DNA of 64,000 nucleotides, taken from Temnothorax longispinosus (taxonomy: Eukaryota > Arthropoda > Insecta > Hymenoptera > Formicidae). The DNA lies in assembly GCF_030848805.1 (NCBI RefSeq), contig NC_092362.1, positions 12,318,157 through 12,382,156 on the forward strand, read 5' to 3'. Shown piece after piece: positions 20,827 to 31,130 of the stretch (within the stretch, counting starts at the first letter, position 1; each line of letters opens with the position of its first letter). The notes under the pieces were generated by a model. The model ran no database searches, was not told the origin of the DNA, and saw nothing but the letters and a program-made list of their open reading frames with translations. The position numbers and the translations under genes are program-made.

Positions 20827-21582
20827 GTTCTTTTAAAGAGACACTCGAAGGATTACATTTGATAAATTACGATCCAGCATCTGTTAAAGCTAATGAATTA
20901 GCCATCGTTGAATACAATTGTTTAAGGAATTTATATTGTAAACATTTAGAAAATATTGATGTACAAAGAAATCAATATAATAATAAAGTTAGAGATCAGT
21001 TATGGGCATTACCAAAAGTATCTTTTATTGATGAAATACAAAAAGAATCAGAGTTTGCAGGACATGTATCACTATCATCGGTTAAAGGCTTTTTAAATAA
21101 AGATAATGTGTCGTGCTATGCAAATGCGGTTTTGCAATGTTTAATACACAATAATATTATTAAAAAATTATTATTGAAATATGATGATACAAATGTAATG
21201 AAAACTTTAATTAATGATTACATTGGTGATAAAAATGTGTTAAATTCTATCAATATTAGACACTTTCTTGGGAAACCATTTTCACTTAATACACATAATT
21301 TGTGAAAAAATTACAATTCTCAGAGATATTATAAAACACGATTTTTCTACTACTATTTATTGCGTAAAATGTAATTATACAAAGACAAAATTAGAAAAAA
21401 ATTTAATAGGAACACTTACGATTCCCACATCTTCGCATAAAATAGATTTGGAAAGTTTAATAAAACGCAATTTTTCAAATTGGTCGTCCATTGAAGGAAC
21501 GTGCAAAATGTGTAAAGAAAATGGTCAATTAAATATTAAACTTAATTTATATTCTGCTAAACAAATAATTGTATTAGAGTAG
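20826..21582 (+). pseudogene. Ubiquitin-specific-protease-like fragment
   Basis: Frame 20811-21305 contains GFLNKDNVSCYANAVLQC, matching the Cys box of USP-family deubiquitinases (N..CY.N..LQCL) with the nucleophile Cys retained. After a break near 21300 the next frame (to 21582) carries two CxxC pairs (YCVKCNY and CKMCKENG), like the zinc-binding fingers inside USP domains. The His box and C-terminal half are absent. The AT-rich, intronless fragment sits between two retrotransposons, so it may be a transposon-carried or retrocopied piece. Its N-terminal 90 residues are unrecognised. Confidence 0.55.
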
Positions 21583-21880
21583 AGCGGGGTCAAAAGTAAC
21601 AATTTGACTTTAGAACTTGATTGTAGAAGAACTATTACAGTAAAAGAAAAACTCTTGATACTCTAAGTTAATGTGATCATTTCACTTTATGGAAATACAA
21701 TGTTTTAACCAATTAAATATACAATTAATACACTTAAAAATAGTAAAAAATAAACGAAAAAAAAAAAAAAAAATTGATTTAAGGTATTAAGACAGAATAA
21801 TAACAAATAGAAAAGGATAATTTGTAAGATATAAAATCAAAAACATAATAAAAATATTGTAAACATAATATTAAAACTTA
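21583..21880. other. AT-rich spacer
   Basis: AT-rich DNA with an A-rich run (about 21757-21773). No feature recognised. Confidence 0.5.
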
Positions 21881-22448
21881 AAAGGACTTTCGTTTCCGGA
21901 GCGATTGAGGCTGTCAGGCGTGCGAGTGAGCGAGAGCAAAAGCGCATAGAAAGGAGTGTCAAGGGAGGCTGAGGAAGGAGAGAGTGATAGAGCGAGGAGG
22001 TGTGGAGGTGAAAGAGTGAGGAGGTGAGAGGGGGAAGTCGAGAAAGAGCAGGTAAAAGAAAATAAAGGAAAGAAAAGTATAAAGGCACAGAGAAGATTAA
22101 GACACGAACGATAGTGGGGCTAGAGTGGTAACACAATAGGTGAGCCGAGACGCGGGCGGCAGCACGAGGTTGGGCACAAACGATAGAGGAAGTAGAGGGG
22201 AGACTCGGCGGGGGGTTTGAGACGCAGCGGCAGGGCAAGGCAGGGCATAGAGGATAGCGTAGCTAGAGGGAGAAGAGAACCGCAGAGTAGGAGGAGATGA
22301 ACGAAGAAAAAGAAAGCGGGATGGAGGTAAAGAAAGCGATAGAAAGTAAAAGAAAAGCATAGAGGTAGAAGAGGGAGTACAGGGAGCACGGGGAGCACGG
22401 AAACTTTAGAAGAGTTTTGGAAAAGGAAGAGGGATGATTTAGATAAGA

Positions 22449-23283
22449 GTGGGGGGGGAAGAGAAGGATGTAATTTTTAAAAGAAGCAATATGACGGCAA
22501 GGTCGCCTAAATCGGAAACAGAGATAGGTGAAAAGGAGTTGAGGGAAGTAATTAGCGAATTGAGAGAGGGTTTTAGGATCATGAGAGAAGAGTTAAGGGA
22601 GGGTTTTAAGGAGCAAGGAAGGGAAGTAGAGAAGATAAGGAACGAATTAAGAGCGCGAGAGGAGAAATGGAGCATGGAGAGAGAGGAATTTAAGAAAAGA
22701 ATAGATGATTTGGAACAAAAATTGGAGGGAATGAGGATAGAGTTTAAGGATGGAGGTCACGACGGAGGAAAAGGTGCAGAAGGAAGCGGTGGAGCGAGAA
22801 GAGAGGAGGGGAGAAACGAAGAGAAACGTTGTGATAAAAGGAGTAAAAGAGGATGCGGGAGGAATAAAGGGGGGAATAGAGGAGGTAATGAAAAAGATAG
22901 GAATGGAGGTTAAGATAGAGGAAATTAGAAAAATAGATGCGGGAAAGAAAGAGAAGGGAGGTATGGTAGTGGTAAGAGTAGGAAGTGAGGAAGAAAAGTC
23001 AAGAATAATGAGAAATAAGTGGAAATTGAAAGATGGAAGTACTTGGATTGAGGAAGATTTAACATGGGAAGAAAGGAGGATAAAATGGAGGGTAAATCAA
23101 ATTGCATGGAAGGCAAGAGGAGAGAGTAAAAGAGTGCGGATAGGGCAAGGAAAGGTATGGATAGAGGGGGAGTGGTGGGTGTGGGATGAGGTAAGAGATG
23201 TGCTCAGAGATAGTAGAGGGAGGTGTTGGGAGGCAGAGAAAGGGAAAGAGGAAGAAAACAAGAGAGATAAAGGACAAAAGTAG
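22449..23283 (+). pseudogene. ORF1 of the purine-rich element (coiled coil plus RRM-like domain), frameshifted
   Basis: The first frame (22449-22913) gives a Glu/Lys/Arg-rich coiled coil with REELREGFKEQGREVEKIRN-type heptads. The similarity then moves to the overlapping frame (22750-23283), with KRNVVIKGVKED, KIEEIRKIDAGKK and KWKLKDGSTWIEEDL, which resembles the RRM-like RNA-binding domain of L1-type ORF1 proteins. The shift lies near 22800. The family protein packages element RNA. The start codon is uncertain: ATG at 22491 or 22449. Confidence 0.65.
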
Positions 23284-23499
23284 GGGGAGTAGAAGAAGGA
23301 GAGGGATCGGATAGGATAGATGTAAGAAGAGTAGAAAAAGAGAAGGAGAGGAGGAAGGAATTAGAGGAAAAATTGGGAGAGGTGGAGGGGGTGGAGGAAG
23401 AGAGGGGAAAGAGAGAAGGGGTGGAGAATACACAATGTGGCGAAAGATAAAGAGATAGAGGTTAGAAGGGACAAGAAAGGGGAGAGAAGGACGGACTGG

Positions 23500-25135
23500 A
23501 GGATAGTATTCTGGAACATAGCAGGATTGGAAAATAAGAATAAGGAGTTTTGAGAGGGGCTGAAAAAGGAAGATGTGATAGTCTTTGACTCTTGATAGAG
23601 ACATGAATAGGAGAAAAGGGTTGAAAAATAGTAAGGGGTAGGCTGCCAAAAGGGTACGAATGGGGAGTACAATGCGCGAAAAATAAAAATAAAAAAGAAG
23701 AGCGATAGAAGGAATGCTAATGGGGATGAGAAAAGAGCTAAAGGAGAAGGGAACTGAAATGGAAGTAGGTAGGGAGGGGTTGATAGAAAAAAAGGTAAAG
23801 GCAGGTGGGGAGAGCTGGAGAATTGTAGGGCTGTATGTAAAGAAGGAGGAAATAGAGGGGATCATGCAGGATTTAGGACAAATAATGGATAGAAAAGAGG
23901 AAGAAAGGTATACGATAATTGGGGAATATTTTAATGCGAGGATTGAAAGAAAAAGAGGTGTAGAAGAAGAAGAAAGGAGTAGTGAATGGGAGATGGTGGG
24001 GGGAAGAAAATTGAAGGATAAGAAGACGGATAGAGAGGAGAGACTTTTGGTGAAGAGCATAGAGGAGAGAGGTTGGGAAATATTCAATGGGAGCATGAGA
24101 GGAGACGAAGAGAGGGAACTCACTTTCACGGAAGGAAGAGGAGCTACGGTAATTGACTATATAATAGGGGAAGGAGAAGTAAGAGAGAGGGTTGTGAGCC
24201 TGACGGTGGGGGATAAAGTGGATTCGGATCATCACCCCTTGGAGATGATATTAAGAAGGGGGAGTGAGGAGATAGATAGAGGGAAAAGGTGGAAGAAAAG
24301 AAGCAGGGGGTGTGGAATGAGGAAGGGGTAAAGGCGTTCACGGAAAAAATCGGGGAAGTGGAGGAGAGTGGAGAAGAGTTAAATAAGGAATGGGAAGAAA
24401 TGGAAACAAGAATAGTAGAGGCGATAAAAGGGGTAGAGAATGAGCTGAAGGGCGGGAAGAAGGAAAGGGTTGGGTGGTAGGACAAGGAATGCAGAGAATT
24501 GAAGAAGAAAGCGACGAGAGAACTTAGGAAATGGAGGAAGAAAAAAGGAAAGGGCAGTGTGTATAAGGAAAAAAAGAAGTTTATGGAACTATGTAAGAGG
24601 AAGAAAGAAGAAGAGAACAGGAGGTGGGAGAGAAAAGCGGAGGAAGCAAGAGGGAGTCAGATGTATGGGAGATAGTAAATAGAGAGAGGAGAAAAATGAG
24701 GGGAATAGAGAAAGGGATAGAGGAGGAAGAGTGGAAAGAGCATTTATGAAGTTGTTAGAAGGAGTAGAGGCGAGGGTGAGGATGGGGAAGGCAGAGGGAA
24801 GGAAAGAAAAGGAGGGGGAGGAGGAAAGTGAGATAAGTTTAGAAGAAATGAGGAGGGCAATGAGGAAGTTAAAGAATGGAAAAGCAATGGGGTTGGATGG
24901 GATACCAGACGAGGTACGAAAGCGTGGGGGAAGACAGTTAGAGAATTGAGCATAGAGGTTTATTAACAAAATATGGAAAGAAGGAGGATGGCCGGAGAAT
25001 TGGAAGGAGGGAATAATCGCGCCAATTTTAAAGAAAGGGGAGGGAAAAAGGGCGGAGGACTACAGAGGGGTGACTATAATACCGACGCTGTATAAAGTAT
25101 ATACTGCAATCTTGGCAGAGAGGTTAAGAGGAGCT
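23500..25135 (+). pseudogene. ORF2 of the purine-rich element (endonuclease and partial RT)
   Basis: Remains of the EN/RT protein. Near 23510 the frame reads WRIVFWNIAG, the usual APE-EN start. Further on, 23714-24331 holds YTIIGEYFNARI (Asp expected after IIG is replaced by Glu) and VIDYIIGEGEV plus VDSDHHPLEM (SDH motif). The RT begins in 24731-24949 (LKNGKAMGLDGIP) and continues in pieces (WPENWKEGIIAPILKKGEG; AEDYRGVTIIPTLYK) before truncation at about 25130, well before the catalytic ADD motif. Internal stops are many. Confidence 0.7.
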
Positions 25136-26083
25136 GGAGGGGAAGAAAATAATACCACTGTGGGGTGCTATCTCCGTACTTACGATCTCAGCCCACGATT
25201 TATATCGTGATCCAGTGACGTCCGAGATAAACCTGTGAATTGTTTTTAGGTTCTTTTGGGGCCCCGCGAGATGCGCGGCGACGTGCGAAGCACGTGTGCA
25301 AGGCGCCCGGAGGGTTATATTCTGGATGCGCAATGGAAGATTTTTTTATTCTCCGAATAGCTCCTTTAGTAGGGAGCGTCTTTGACGGCTGATCCGAGTA
25401 TATCATTTCGGAATCAAGCCTTTGCCCGGAGTCCTGGGCATCCGCTTCGGCGTAGTTGGCGGCGGACTCGGCGGATCGATCATCACCAGCGAGGGTGGCA
25501 AAGAGTAAGTCTGTGTCTGCTGATACTTCGTCTTCGGCGAGGCTATCTTCTTCGGCAAGGCTAACTCTGCCAAGCGATCCTTCCAAGTGCGTGGGGCCGG
25601 CAGATCCGATAAGTCGCAAGGAATCAATGTCCACGGTCGGAAGGATTCCACTTTCCTTTGGTGAGGTTGCGTAGGAGAAGTGGTCTTCGGAAAGGACTCG
25701 TCGGTAGGCCGAGCCCTTGGAGCGGACGGTTGCCCGTGGCGAGGACAGTCTCGCGGCTTCCTTTTCCGCGGCAGCTTGCCGAGTGATGATGCAAGTTGGA
25801 ACCGAAGGTCCGGAGCTCGCTCTGTAGAAGCCCGGGGACACGCTTCGTTATGCAGAGTTATGCCTAAAAGACTCCCTCTGTTCAGAGGCTTACCAGGAGC
25901 TCGCTCTGTAGTTCCGTAGGAACTGTTTTCCGACCTTCTATCTCGATTGTTAGCCCGTTGTGCAAAAAAGCTTCAAGTCGAGAGAAGGCTCTGAAATTCT
26001 CTCAGCGGGTGGTCTTCTTAAAGCTCCCCAGCGGAATCCGGCTTACGCAAAACTGCAAGAGCGTTGGCCGTCTAGCGGCGGCG
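25136..26083 (-). other. GC-rich segment with a 213-codon ORF, unidentified
   Basis: About 950 bp much richer in GC than its surroundings, bounded by the truncated purine-rich element and by the CACAGTG end at 26084. The longest frame is minus 25200-25841 (start MSPGFYRASSGPSV), acidic and Ala/Ser-rich; a second minus frame at 25403-25651 is Pro-rich. I recognise no domain. It could be part of an unknown mobile element or a gag-like region. Confidence 0.35.
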
Positions 26084-26121
26084 CACAGTGGGGACAAATA
26101 AAAATTTACTGTTCAAAAATC
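26084..26121 (+). repeat. RSS-like Transib terminus (heptamer and nonamer-like)
   Basis: CACAGTG at 26084-26090 equals the consensus RSS heptamer. After 22 bp there is TCAAAAATC (26113-26121), which matches the nonamer ACAAAAACC at 7 of 9 positions. Transib terminal repeats start with CACAGTG-type sequence by established knowledge. The flank GGCGGCG is GC-rich, as Transib targets often are. Confidence 0.5.
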
Positions 26122-26439
26122 GCTACAGACCGTAATTCTTAACCGATCGAGACGTTTTTTTTTTTAATTAATTGTTAATAAATTTTCAACAAAACTGTGG
26201 AGTTCGATTTTTTAAAAAGACTCTTTAAAATGTACAATATTAATAACAATTTGAAAATTATTTTAACATGAAATTGAATTAGAAGAATTAAAGTTACTTT
26301 TGCATTGAGTTAGCTTACATAACAGTTTTTGAGGTCACTAAATACGAATCTGTTAGAAACAAATGTTAGAATTAATATTTGACTATTGACAGTCGTCAAA
26401 TTAAAAAAATGCATGTTTTGGCTGAATATATTCTTTTAC

Positions 26440-26640
26440 TCGAATTATTTTGCATTTGTTTCATATTTATTTATTTATTACTATATATATATATTTCACA
26501 ACGTTTCGGTCCAAATTCGGACCCTCTTCAGGTGAACTCTTTCATAAGCATTCGACAGGCAATTCGTGACACTGTACCCGCAAGTCAGAAACCGAAGACT
26601 AGGCAGAAAAGGAATACCATTTTTGTATTGCGATCGCTTA
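26440..26640 (-). mobile_element. Penelope-type terminal fragment with hammerhead-like motif
   Basis: On the minus strand the segment reads CTGAAGA, then a GGTCC/GGACC helix with loop GAATTT, then GAAACGTTGTG. This matches a hammerhead core (CUGANGA, stem II, GAAA). Minimal hammerhead motifs are known in the terminal repeats of Penelope-like elements. No RT sequence adjoins it, so it is a remnant lodged in the Transib 3' region. Confidence 0.6.
26500..26533 (-). ncRNA. Hammerhead-ribozyme-like core
   Basis: CUGAAGA followed by a 5-bp stem II and GAAA on the minus strand, at about 26500-26533. All canonical core positions of the two strands are present. The helix III and cleavage-site pairing could not be settled by eye. 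Confidence 0.5.
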
Positions 26641-27304
26641 AATATTATAAATAACAAAGGAACTATAAAAGTAAAAAATGTAAGTGACTTACATGATTTG
26701 TGCGTTGTCAGTAAAATATAATAATGTCAGTGTTAGTAAAATATAGTGTAAAAAATAATAGAAAGTCGAAATATTATAAAATTAAATGTGTATATATAGA
26801 GCGTGTTTAGGAAGCACGTCCGTATATCCCAATTGCAAAAAAAATAAATGTAAAAAATGTACATTTATTTTTTTTGTTTTATATTTTTTTAATCTGTCGC
26901 TAAAAAGGTTTTGTAATATAGTAACAATTTTTATATTGTTACAATAAAAGGAAAATATGGTAATTCTTCAGTTTAGCTACTTCAGCACAGAAATCAATGC
27001 AATTAGGCTTAATCGACGCGTTTTTGCACGAAACGAACAAATCTGGCAGAAAAAAGTGTTGCTCTGCCCCGCGACGCGAGATATTAATCATTAAAGTTGA
27101 CAGGAATCAGGTTATGATTCCTGTCATACCGACGACATGTAGCAACACTGAACGTGCCCTGCGGCCATATGCGCATGCTCAGTCAGTTCAGTAGCCGCAC
27201 GCGCATGCAAAAGTGCGCCAATTTGAAACTAGTATGCAAAATGAGAACTAGAATAAAACAAATGAAGCGCGCTAAAATCATACGTACAGTAGCAGGCACG
27301 TGCA

Positions 27305-28354
27305 ATGTTAGGCTTATTAGAATTTGCTCGTCTAACATATAATAAAATAGAATTAATAGATTTTTTGATTCAGCATGGCGTATTAGCGAATACAATTAAG
27401 TGTAGTCAGTGCGGTGACAATATAAACATCGATAAAGATACATTAACATATCGATGTAGAAGACGATATTACATAAAAAATATACATAAAAAACGTGTCT
27501 GCAAACAGTGCGATTTTTATAAAAGTGCGAAAACTGGTACTTGATTCCATAAAAGTCACTTAGACATTGCTACTATTTGCAAAATAGTAGCATGTTTTTT
27601 TATGCTTCGACATCCACGTCACGATATCACAATGGATGAGACTAGCGTGACGTCAGCCACGATTACAGATTGGTTCAATTTTTGCCGAGAGGTAATTATA
27701 TCTTAATTTATGTTAATAATTGTACTGTATAGTAAAGAAAAATGTATAATAGTTAATGTCAAAAAATATAATTTTAATATTATTTTTTTACTTGCAGGTC
27801 TGTGTGTTCTGGGCAGATAAGTATAGTACAAAGCTTGGTGGCCCAGGACGCACAGTTGAAATAGATGAGGCAAAAATTGGACAAAGGTTTTCATCGTTCC
27901 AGTCGAGGATCGGACAGAAAAGACACTCCTGGCATGCATCAAGGAATGGATTCTGCCAAGAACCACGATCATGTCAGACTGTTGGAAGTCTTACAATTGC
28001 TTGAGCAATGAAGACTTCCAACATCTGACAGTGAACCATTCCTATAATTTTGTCGATCCTGAGAGTGGTAAAAAATGTTGAAAATATATATAAATAGGTA
28101 ATTATATTATTAATGTTGCACTATAATTTAATATATTTTTTCAATTTACAGGTGCACATACTCAACATATAGAGCGCGTTTGGAGAGAGGTTCGGGCAAA
28201 TATTCCAAGATACGGAACTAAATCCGAGCACTTACTTGGATATTTGTCCGAATATCTTTTCACACGCGCCTATAAACGACTGGAACGTATCGAAGCCTTT
28301 TTCAGATCATCGCGGAAATGTATCCTCCAATGTCCACTACCGAGGACCAGTTAG
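27305..28354 (+). pseudogene. Merlin (ISXO2/IS1595-like) transposase, three exons, broken
   Basis: Exon 1 (27305-27691) has a zinc-ribbon-like CSQCGD...CKQC and an in-frame TGA at 27542. Intron 1 (27692-27797) has GT...AG ends and lies in phase 0. Exon 2 (27798-28067) has GGPGRTVEIDEAKIG, holding the first catalytic Asp. Next comes an apparent internal deletion with frame change after IGQR, then PVEDRTEKTLLACIKEWILP and IMSDCWKSY with the second Asp. Intron 2 (28068-28151) precedes exon 3 (HTQHIERVWREVRANIP, third acidic residue), which ends at TAG 28352. The family catalyses cut-and-paste transposition. The stop and the deletion make this copy inactive. Confidence 0.8.
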
Positions 28355-28508
28355 TATCATCCAATCCGGGACCAAGTACAGCACCTTAAAAACGTTTATT
28401 GCACTTTTTGGAGACACGTTTTTTATGTATATTTTTTATGTAATATTGTCTTTTACATTGATATGTTAATGTATTTTTATTAATATTTATATTGTTATCG
28501 CACTGATT

Positions 28509-28580
28509 TCACTTAATTATATTTGCTAATACTCCATGCTGAATTAAAAAATCTAATAATTCTATTTTATTAGAATAATA
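28509..28580 (-). repeat. Inverted duplicate of Merlin exon 1 start
   Basis: This segment is close to the reverse complement of about 27340-27410 (for example CCATGCTGAAT against ATTCAGCATGG). The Merlin inverted repeat therefore extends inward into the first transposase codons, with a gap now holding the foldback element. Confidence 0.7.
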
Positions 28581-28590
28581 AATCACCTAC

Positions 28591-29004
28591 CTCGATTCAA
28601 GCAGTTAGGTCTCACGCTGGGAGTTTCTTTAGTTTAATTATGCGTGGGAAGCATACACACACACACACACATACGGGGGGTGCGAGAAGGGGACCTTTGG
28701 TTCCCCCTCCCCCGCACCCACCCCGTCGGTAGGCAGCGTGGACCCCGCTTTACAACATAAAATACATGCTAAGTTGTAAAGCGAAATTATAAAGCACATG
28801 CATGGAGGGGTGCAAGGGGGCTTACATGCGTGAGCGCACGTGAACAGGAAGGCTTTTCTCCCCTGCACCCTCCCCCCCATGCATGTACTTTATAATTTTG
28901 CTTTACAACTTAGCATGTACTTTATGTTGTAAAACGAGGTCCACGCTGCCTACCGACGGAGTGGGTGCGAAGGAGGGGGGCCGAAAGCCCCCCCTTGCAC
29001 TCCC

Positions 29005-29053
<49 letters not shown>

Positions 29054-29112
29054 TCCCACGCATAATTAAACTAAAGAAACTTCCAGCGTGAGACCTAATT
29101 GCTTGAATCGAG
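28591..29112. mobile_element. Foldback (long inverted repeat) element nested in Merlin
   Basis: The two arms, each over 200 bp, are reverse complements: CTCGATTCAAGCA at the left end and TGCTTGAATCGAG at the right. They share the TCTCACGCTGG block, an (AC)n run on the left (about 28652-28671) and a longer (GT)n run on the right (about 29006-29051). The centre is near 28840. No coding capacity; the ORFs inside are shadows. Confidence 0.85.
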
Positions 29113-29417
29113 ATGCTTGGTTATTCTGCACGATTGATTCATTTAAAATTGGCGCAGTTTTACATGCGCGTGCGACCACTGAGCATGCGCATATGGCTGC
29201 AGGGCACGTTTAGTGTTGCTACATGTCGTCGGTATGACAGAAATCATAACCTGATTCCTGTCAACTTTAATGATTAATATCTTGTGTCGCGGGGCAGAGC
29301 GACACTTTTTTCTGCCAGATTCGTTCGTTTCGTGCAAAAACGCGTCGATTAAGCCTAATTGCATCCATTTCTGTGCTGAGGTAGCTAAACTAAAGAATTA
29401 CCAAAAATATTATGCAA

Positions 29418-30805
29418 TTACTCTTGTATTAGTAAATTCTGGGCTTCAGGATCAATAGTCCTTACTTTTTTTGCCGACAAATTTCTGAGACAAGTAATTA
29501 ATGAATCTGAAAAAATTAATAATTTATGCATAATATCTTCGTTTGTTAGTAAGCGAGAACATTTTCTTGTATTGTAAAGACGAAAACGTTTGAAATCTTT
29601 ATTTCGAGCTTCTGCGGCTTCCTCCGATAACTGTCCAATTGCAAGATGAAAATATTGAATAACGTCAGCCCCATGTAAAAGTATTTTATGTACTGTAGCG
29701 GGCATGTAATACCATGGATAAAGACTCACGTACAATTGTGCAGTTTTAAGAGCAAATACTTCGAATTTAGACGAATCTACTGGTTTTCCACAAGCTAATA
29801 CTTGTAAAATAACGCTGAATCTTGCAATTAACCTTTTATCTACTCCTGTTATTTCTGATGTTGCTTCAGGATCAGCGAAGAAACGACGTGCTGTATTACC
29901 GTCATTGGATGATCCATGTCCATGTTTCGGTTTGTCAACTATTAAGCCCATTCTTTCTTTAAATCCATCAGATATCCGTTTTTTTGCACTTTTTGTCAGT
30001 TCTTTTTGTATTTGAGTAATAGCAGCAGTTTTACAAAAGTCTAAGCGATAGGAAATGTGAAGAATACACTCCACGAAACGGATCCACGCATGCAAAGTTA
30101 AAAGACCAAATTCATAGTTTTCAACCTTTTTAGGCTTATTTTGAACTATATTTAAATTATTCATTTGGCTCGGTTGAGCACCGCATATGTAACATGTCGC
30201 AGCGGACGAAGTTTCCGTAAGTGCCTGACACACCTTTCCGTCAACCATAGTTAATTTCATGTTTGCTTTCACCTTATATATTCCATCTTCAGTTTCTATT
30301 TCAATTGGAACCAAATTCTTAATTTTTTCTTTTATCTCTTGAACTTCAAGCAAAGTTTTCTCTTTTGTCTCTTTAGCGAATTCAAACTTAATGGGCCTGC
30401 AATATTTAATAGCAGCAGGCTGGGGATTTTTCCAAATGTCTTCATTTGTAGACGTATCCCTCAGGCAGAGCGGTATCATAGATATTGCAAAAATCGTTTC
30501 ATCACTAGTTTTACAATCTTCGAACTTCTATATTCACTTTGATCGGATGATCCGTCACATCCCCATTTTAGTATTAACTCTAGTTCACATCTTCTATCGT
30601 TAATAGGAGGTAGAGAAACACAAGGTGTTTTAATTAGTCTTTTAACTGTATGTTCAATAAGTGATTGGAGATCGACGGATGCACCCTTTTCAGTTACCTG
30701 TACAGATTCTGGATAGCATTCCTTTTTTGCTACACTTAAATTTTTGTACAAAGGATAAATATTTGCATTTCTTTGTGCAGCTTCGATTCGAATGTGCTCG
30801 TGCAC
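29418..30805 (-). pseudogene. Transib/RAG1-like DDE transposase, one frameshift
   Basis: Minus-strand gene in two overlapping frames, 30805-30476 and 30479-29418, joined by one shift near 30510. The upstream part has LKWGCDGSSDQSEY, fitting the first catalytic Asp. The downstream part has LTMVDGKVCQALT (second Asp) followed by CYICG, then GSSNDGNTARRFF, PATVHKILLHGADVI and QLSEEAAEARNKDFKRFR, which aligns with the region of the catalytic Glu in RAG1 and Transib. The reading ends with LLIQE and a stop 16 bp before Merlin. The N-terminus is missing beyond about 30805. The enzyme family cuts DNA by a hairpin-forming mechanism at CACAGTG ends. The three acidic residues are retained; only the frameshift and missing N-terminus disable it. 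Confidence 0.75.
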
Positions 30806-31130
30806 GGCGACGGCTCGGCTGTGCGGAGTGCCCGAGCGGCGGTTCGCCAGGCGTGTAGCGTTGCGGATGTCGCTGAAGCTAGCAGCGGAAGCTAGCAGCG
30901 GAACGTCTCACGGACAGGGCCGAATATCATGCGGGTTCCTCAGGGGGTCCGAACATATCGTAGGTTAATTATTATCGGCCGCTGGGCTTTTCTTAGATAT
31001 TATTAATTAATGAAGATTAAATATATCTATATATAATGATTTTTGACAATATTCAAACTGTTTTTTCATCGGTTTGATATAAAAACATGTTTTAATTGTT
31101 ATAGATTATTCGACAAATAATTGTAGAACA
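30806..31130. other. GC-rich then AT-rich spacer
   Basis: GC-rich sequence with a short direct repeat (GCTAGCAGCGGAA twice near 30885) changes to AT-rich DNA after 30980. No gene is seen. Confidence 0.5.

Larger units (their letters stand above)
21880..25135 (+). mobile_element. Purine-rich non-LTR retrotransposon, 3'-truncated
   Basis: Plus-strand element with a 5' leader (about 21880-22448), ORF1 and the remains of an APE-EN/RT ORF2. The plus strand is overwhelmingly A and G throughout. RT sequence stops abruptly near 25130, at the junction with unrelated GC-rich DNA. Multiple stops and frameshifts in ORF2 show it is inactive. The clade is not assigned. Confidence 0.75.
26959..29402 (+). 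mobile_element. Merlin DNA transposon with long terminal inverted repeats
   Basis: The terminal inverted repeats start GGTAATTCTT and are about 270 bp: 26959-27235 against 29402-29130. Flanks GAAAATAT and AAAAATAT fit an 8-bp target duplication with one mismatch, as known for Merlin/IS1016-type elements. It encodes a broken three-exon transposase. It inserted close behind the stop codon of the Transib-like transposase. A foldback element (28591-29112) is inserted in its right half. Confidence 0.85.
26084..30805 (-). mobile_element. Transib/RAG1-like DNA transposon carrying a Merlin insertion
   Basis: The transposase lies at 30805 to 29418 (minus). A CACAGTG terminus at 26084-26090 points inward to it, the sequence that starts Transib terminal repeats and V(D)J recombination signals. 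The Merlin element (26959-29402) sits between the transposase stop and this end. The matching opposite terminal repeat was not found, so the 5' side appears truncated near 30805. That the terminus and the transposase belong to one element is an inference from position and family knowledge. Confidence 0.6.

Noticed and set aside
21837..22398. Several minus ORFs with Leu/Pro/Ser runs
   Set aside because: Same composition artefact in the leader of the purine-rich element.
23059..24129. 356-codon minus ORF rich in Leu/Ser/Phe/Pro
   Set aside because: It is the mirror of the purine-rich retroelement on the plus strand; pyrimidine-only codons contain few stops, so long shadows are expected.
25137..25150. 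Second Transib end (CACTGTGGGG)
   Set aside because: It resembles the heptamer but faces the wrong way relative to the transposase, and the sequence after it does not match the terminus at 26084.
27703..27972. Minus ORF over the Merlin transposase
   Set aside because: Antisense shadow across an intron and exon 2.
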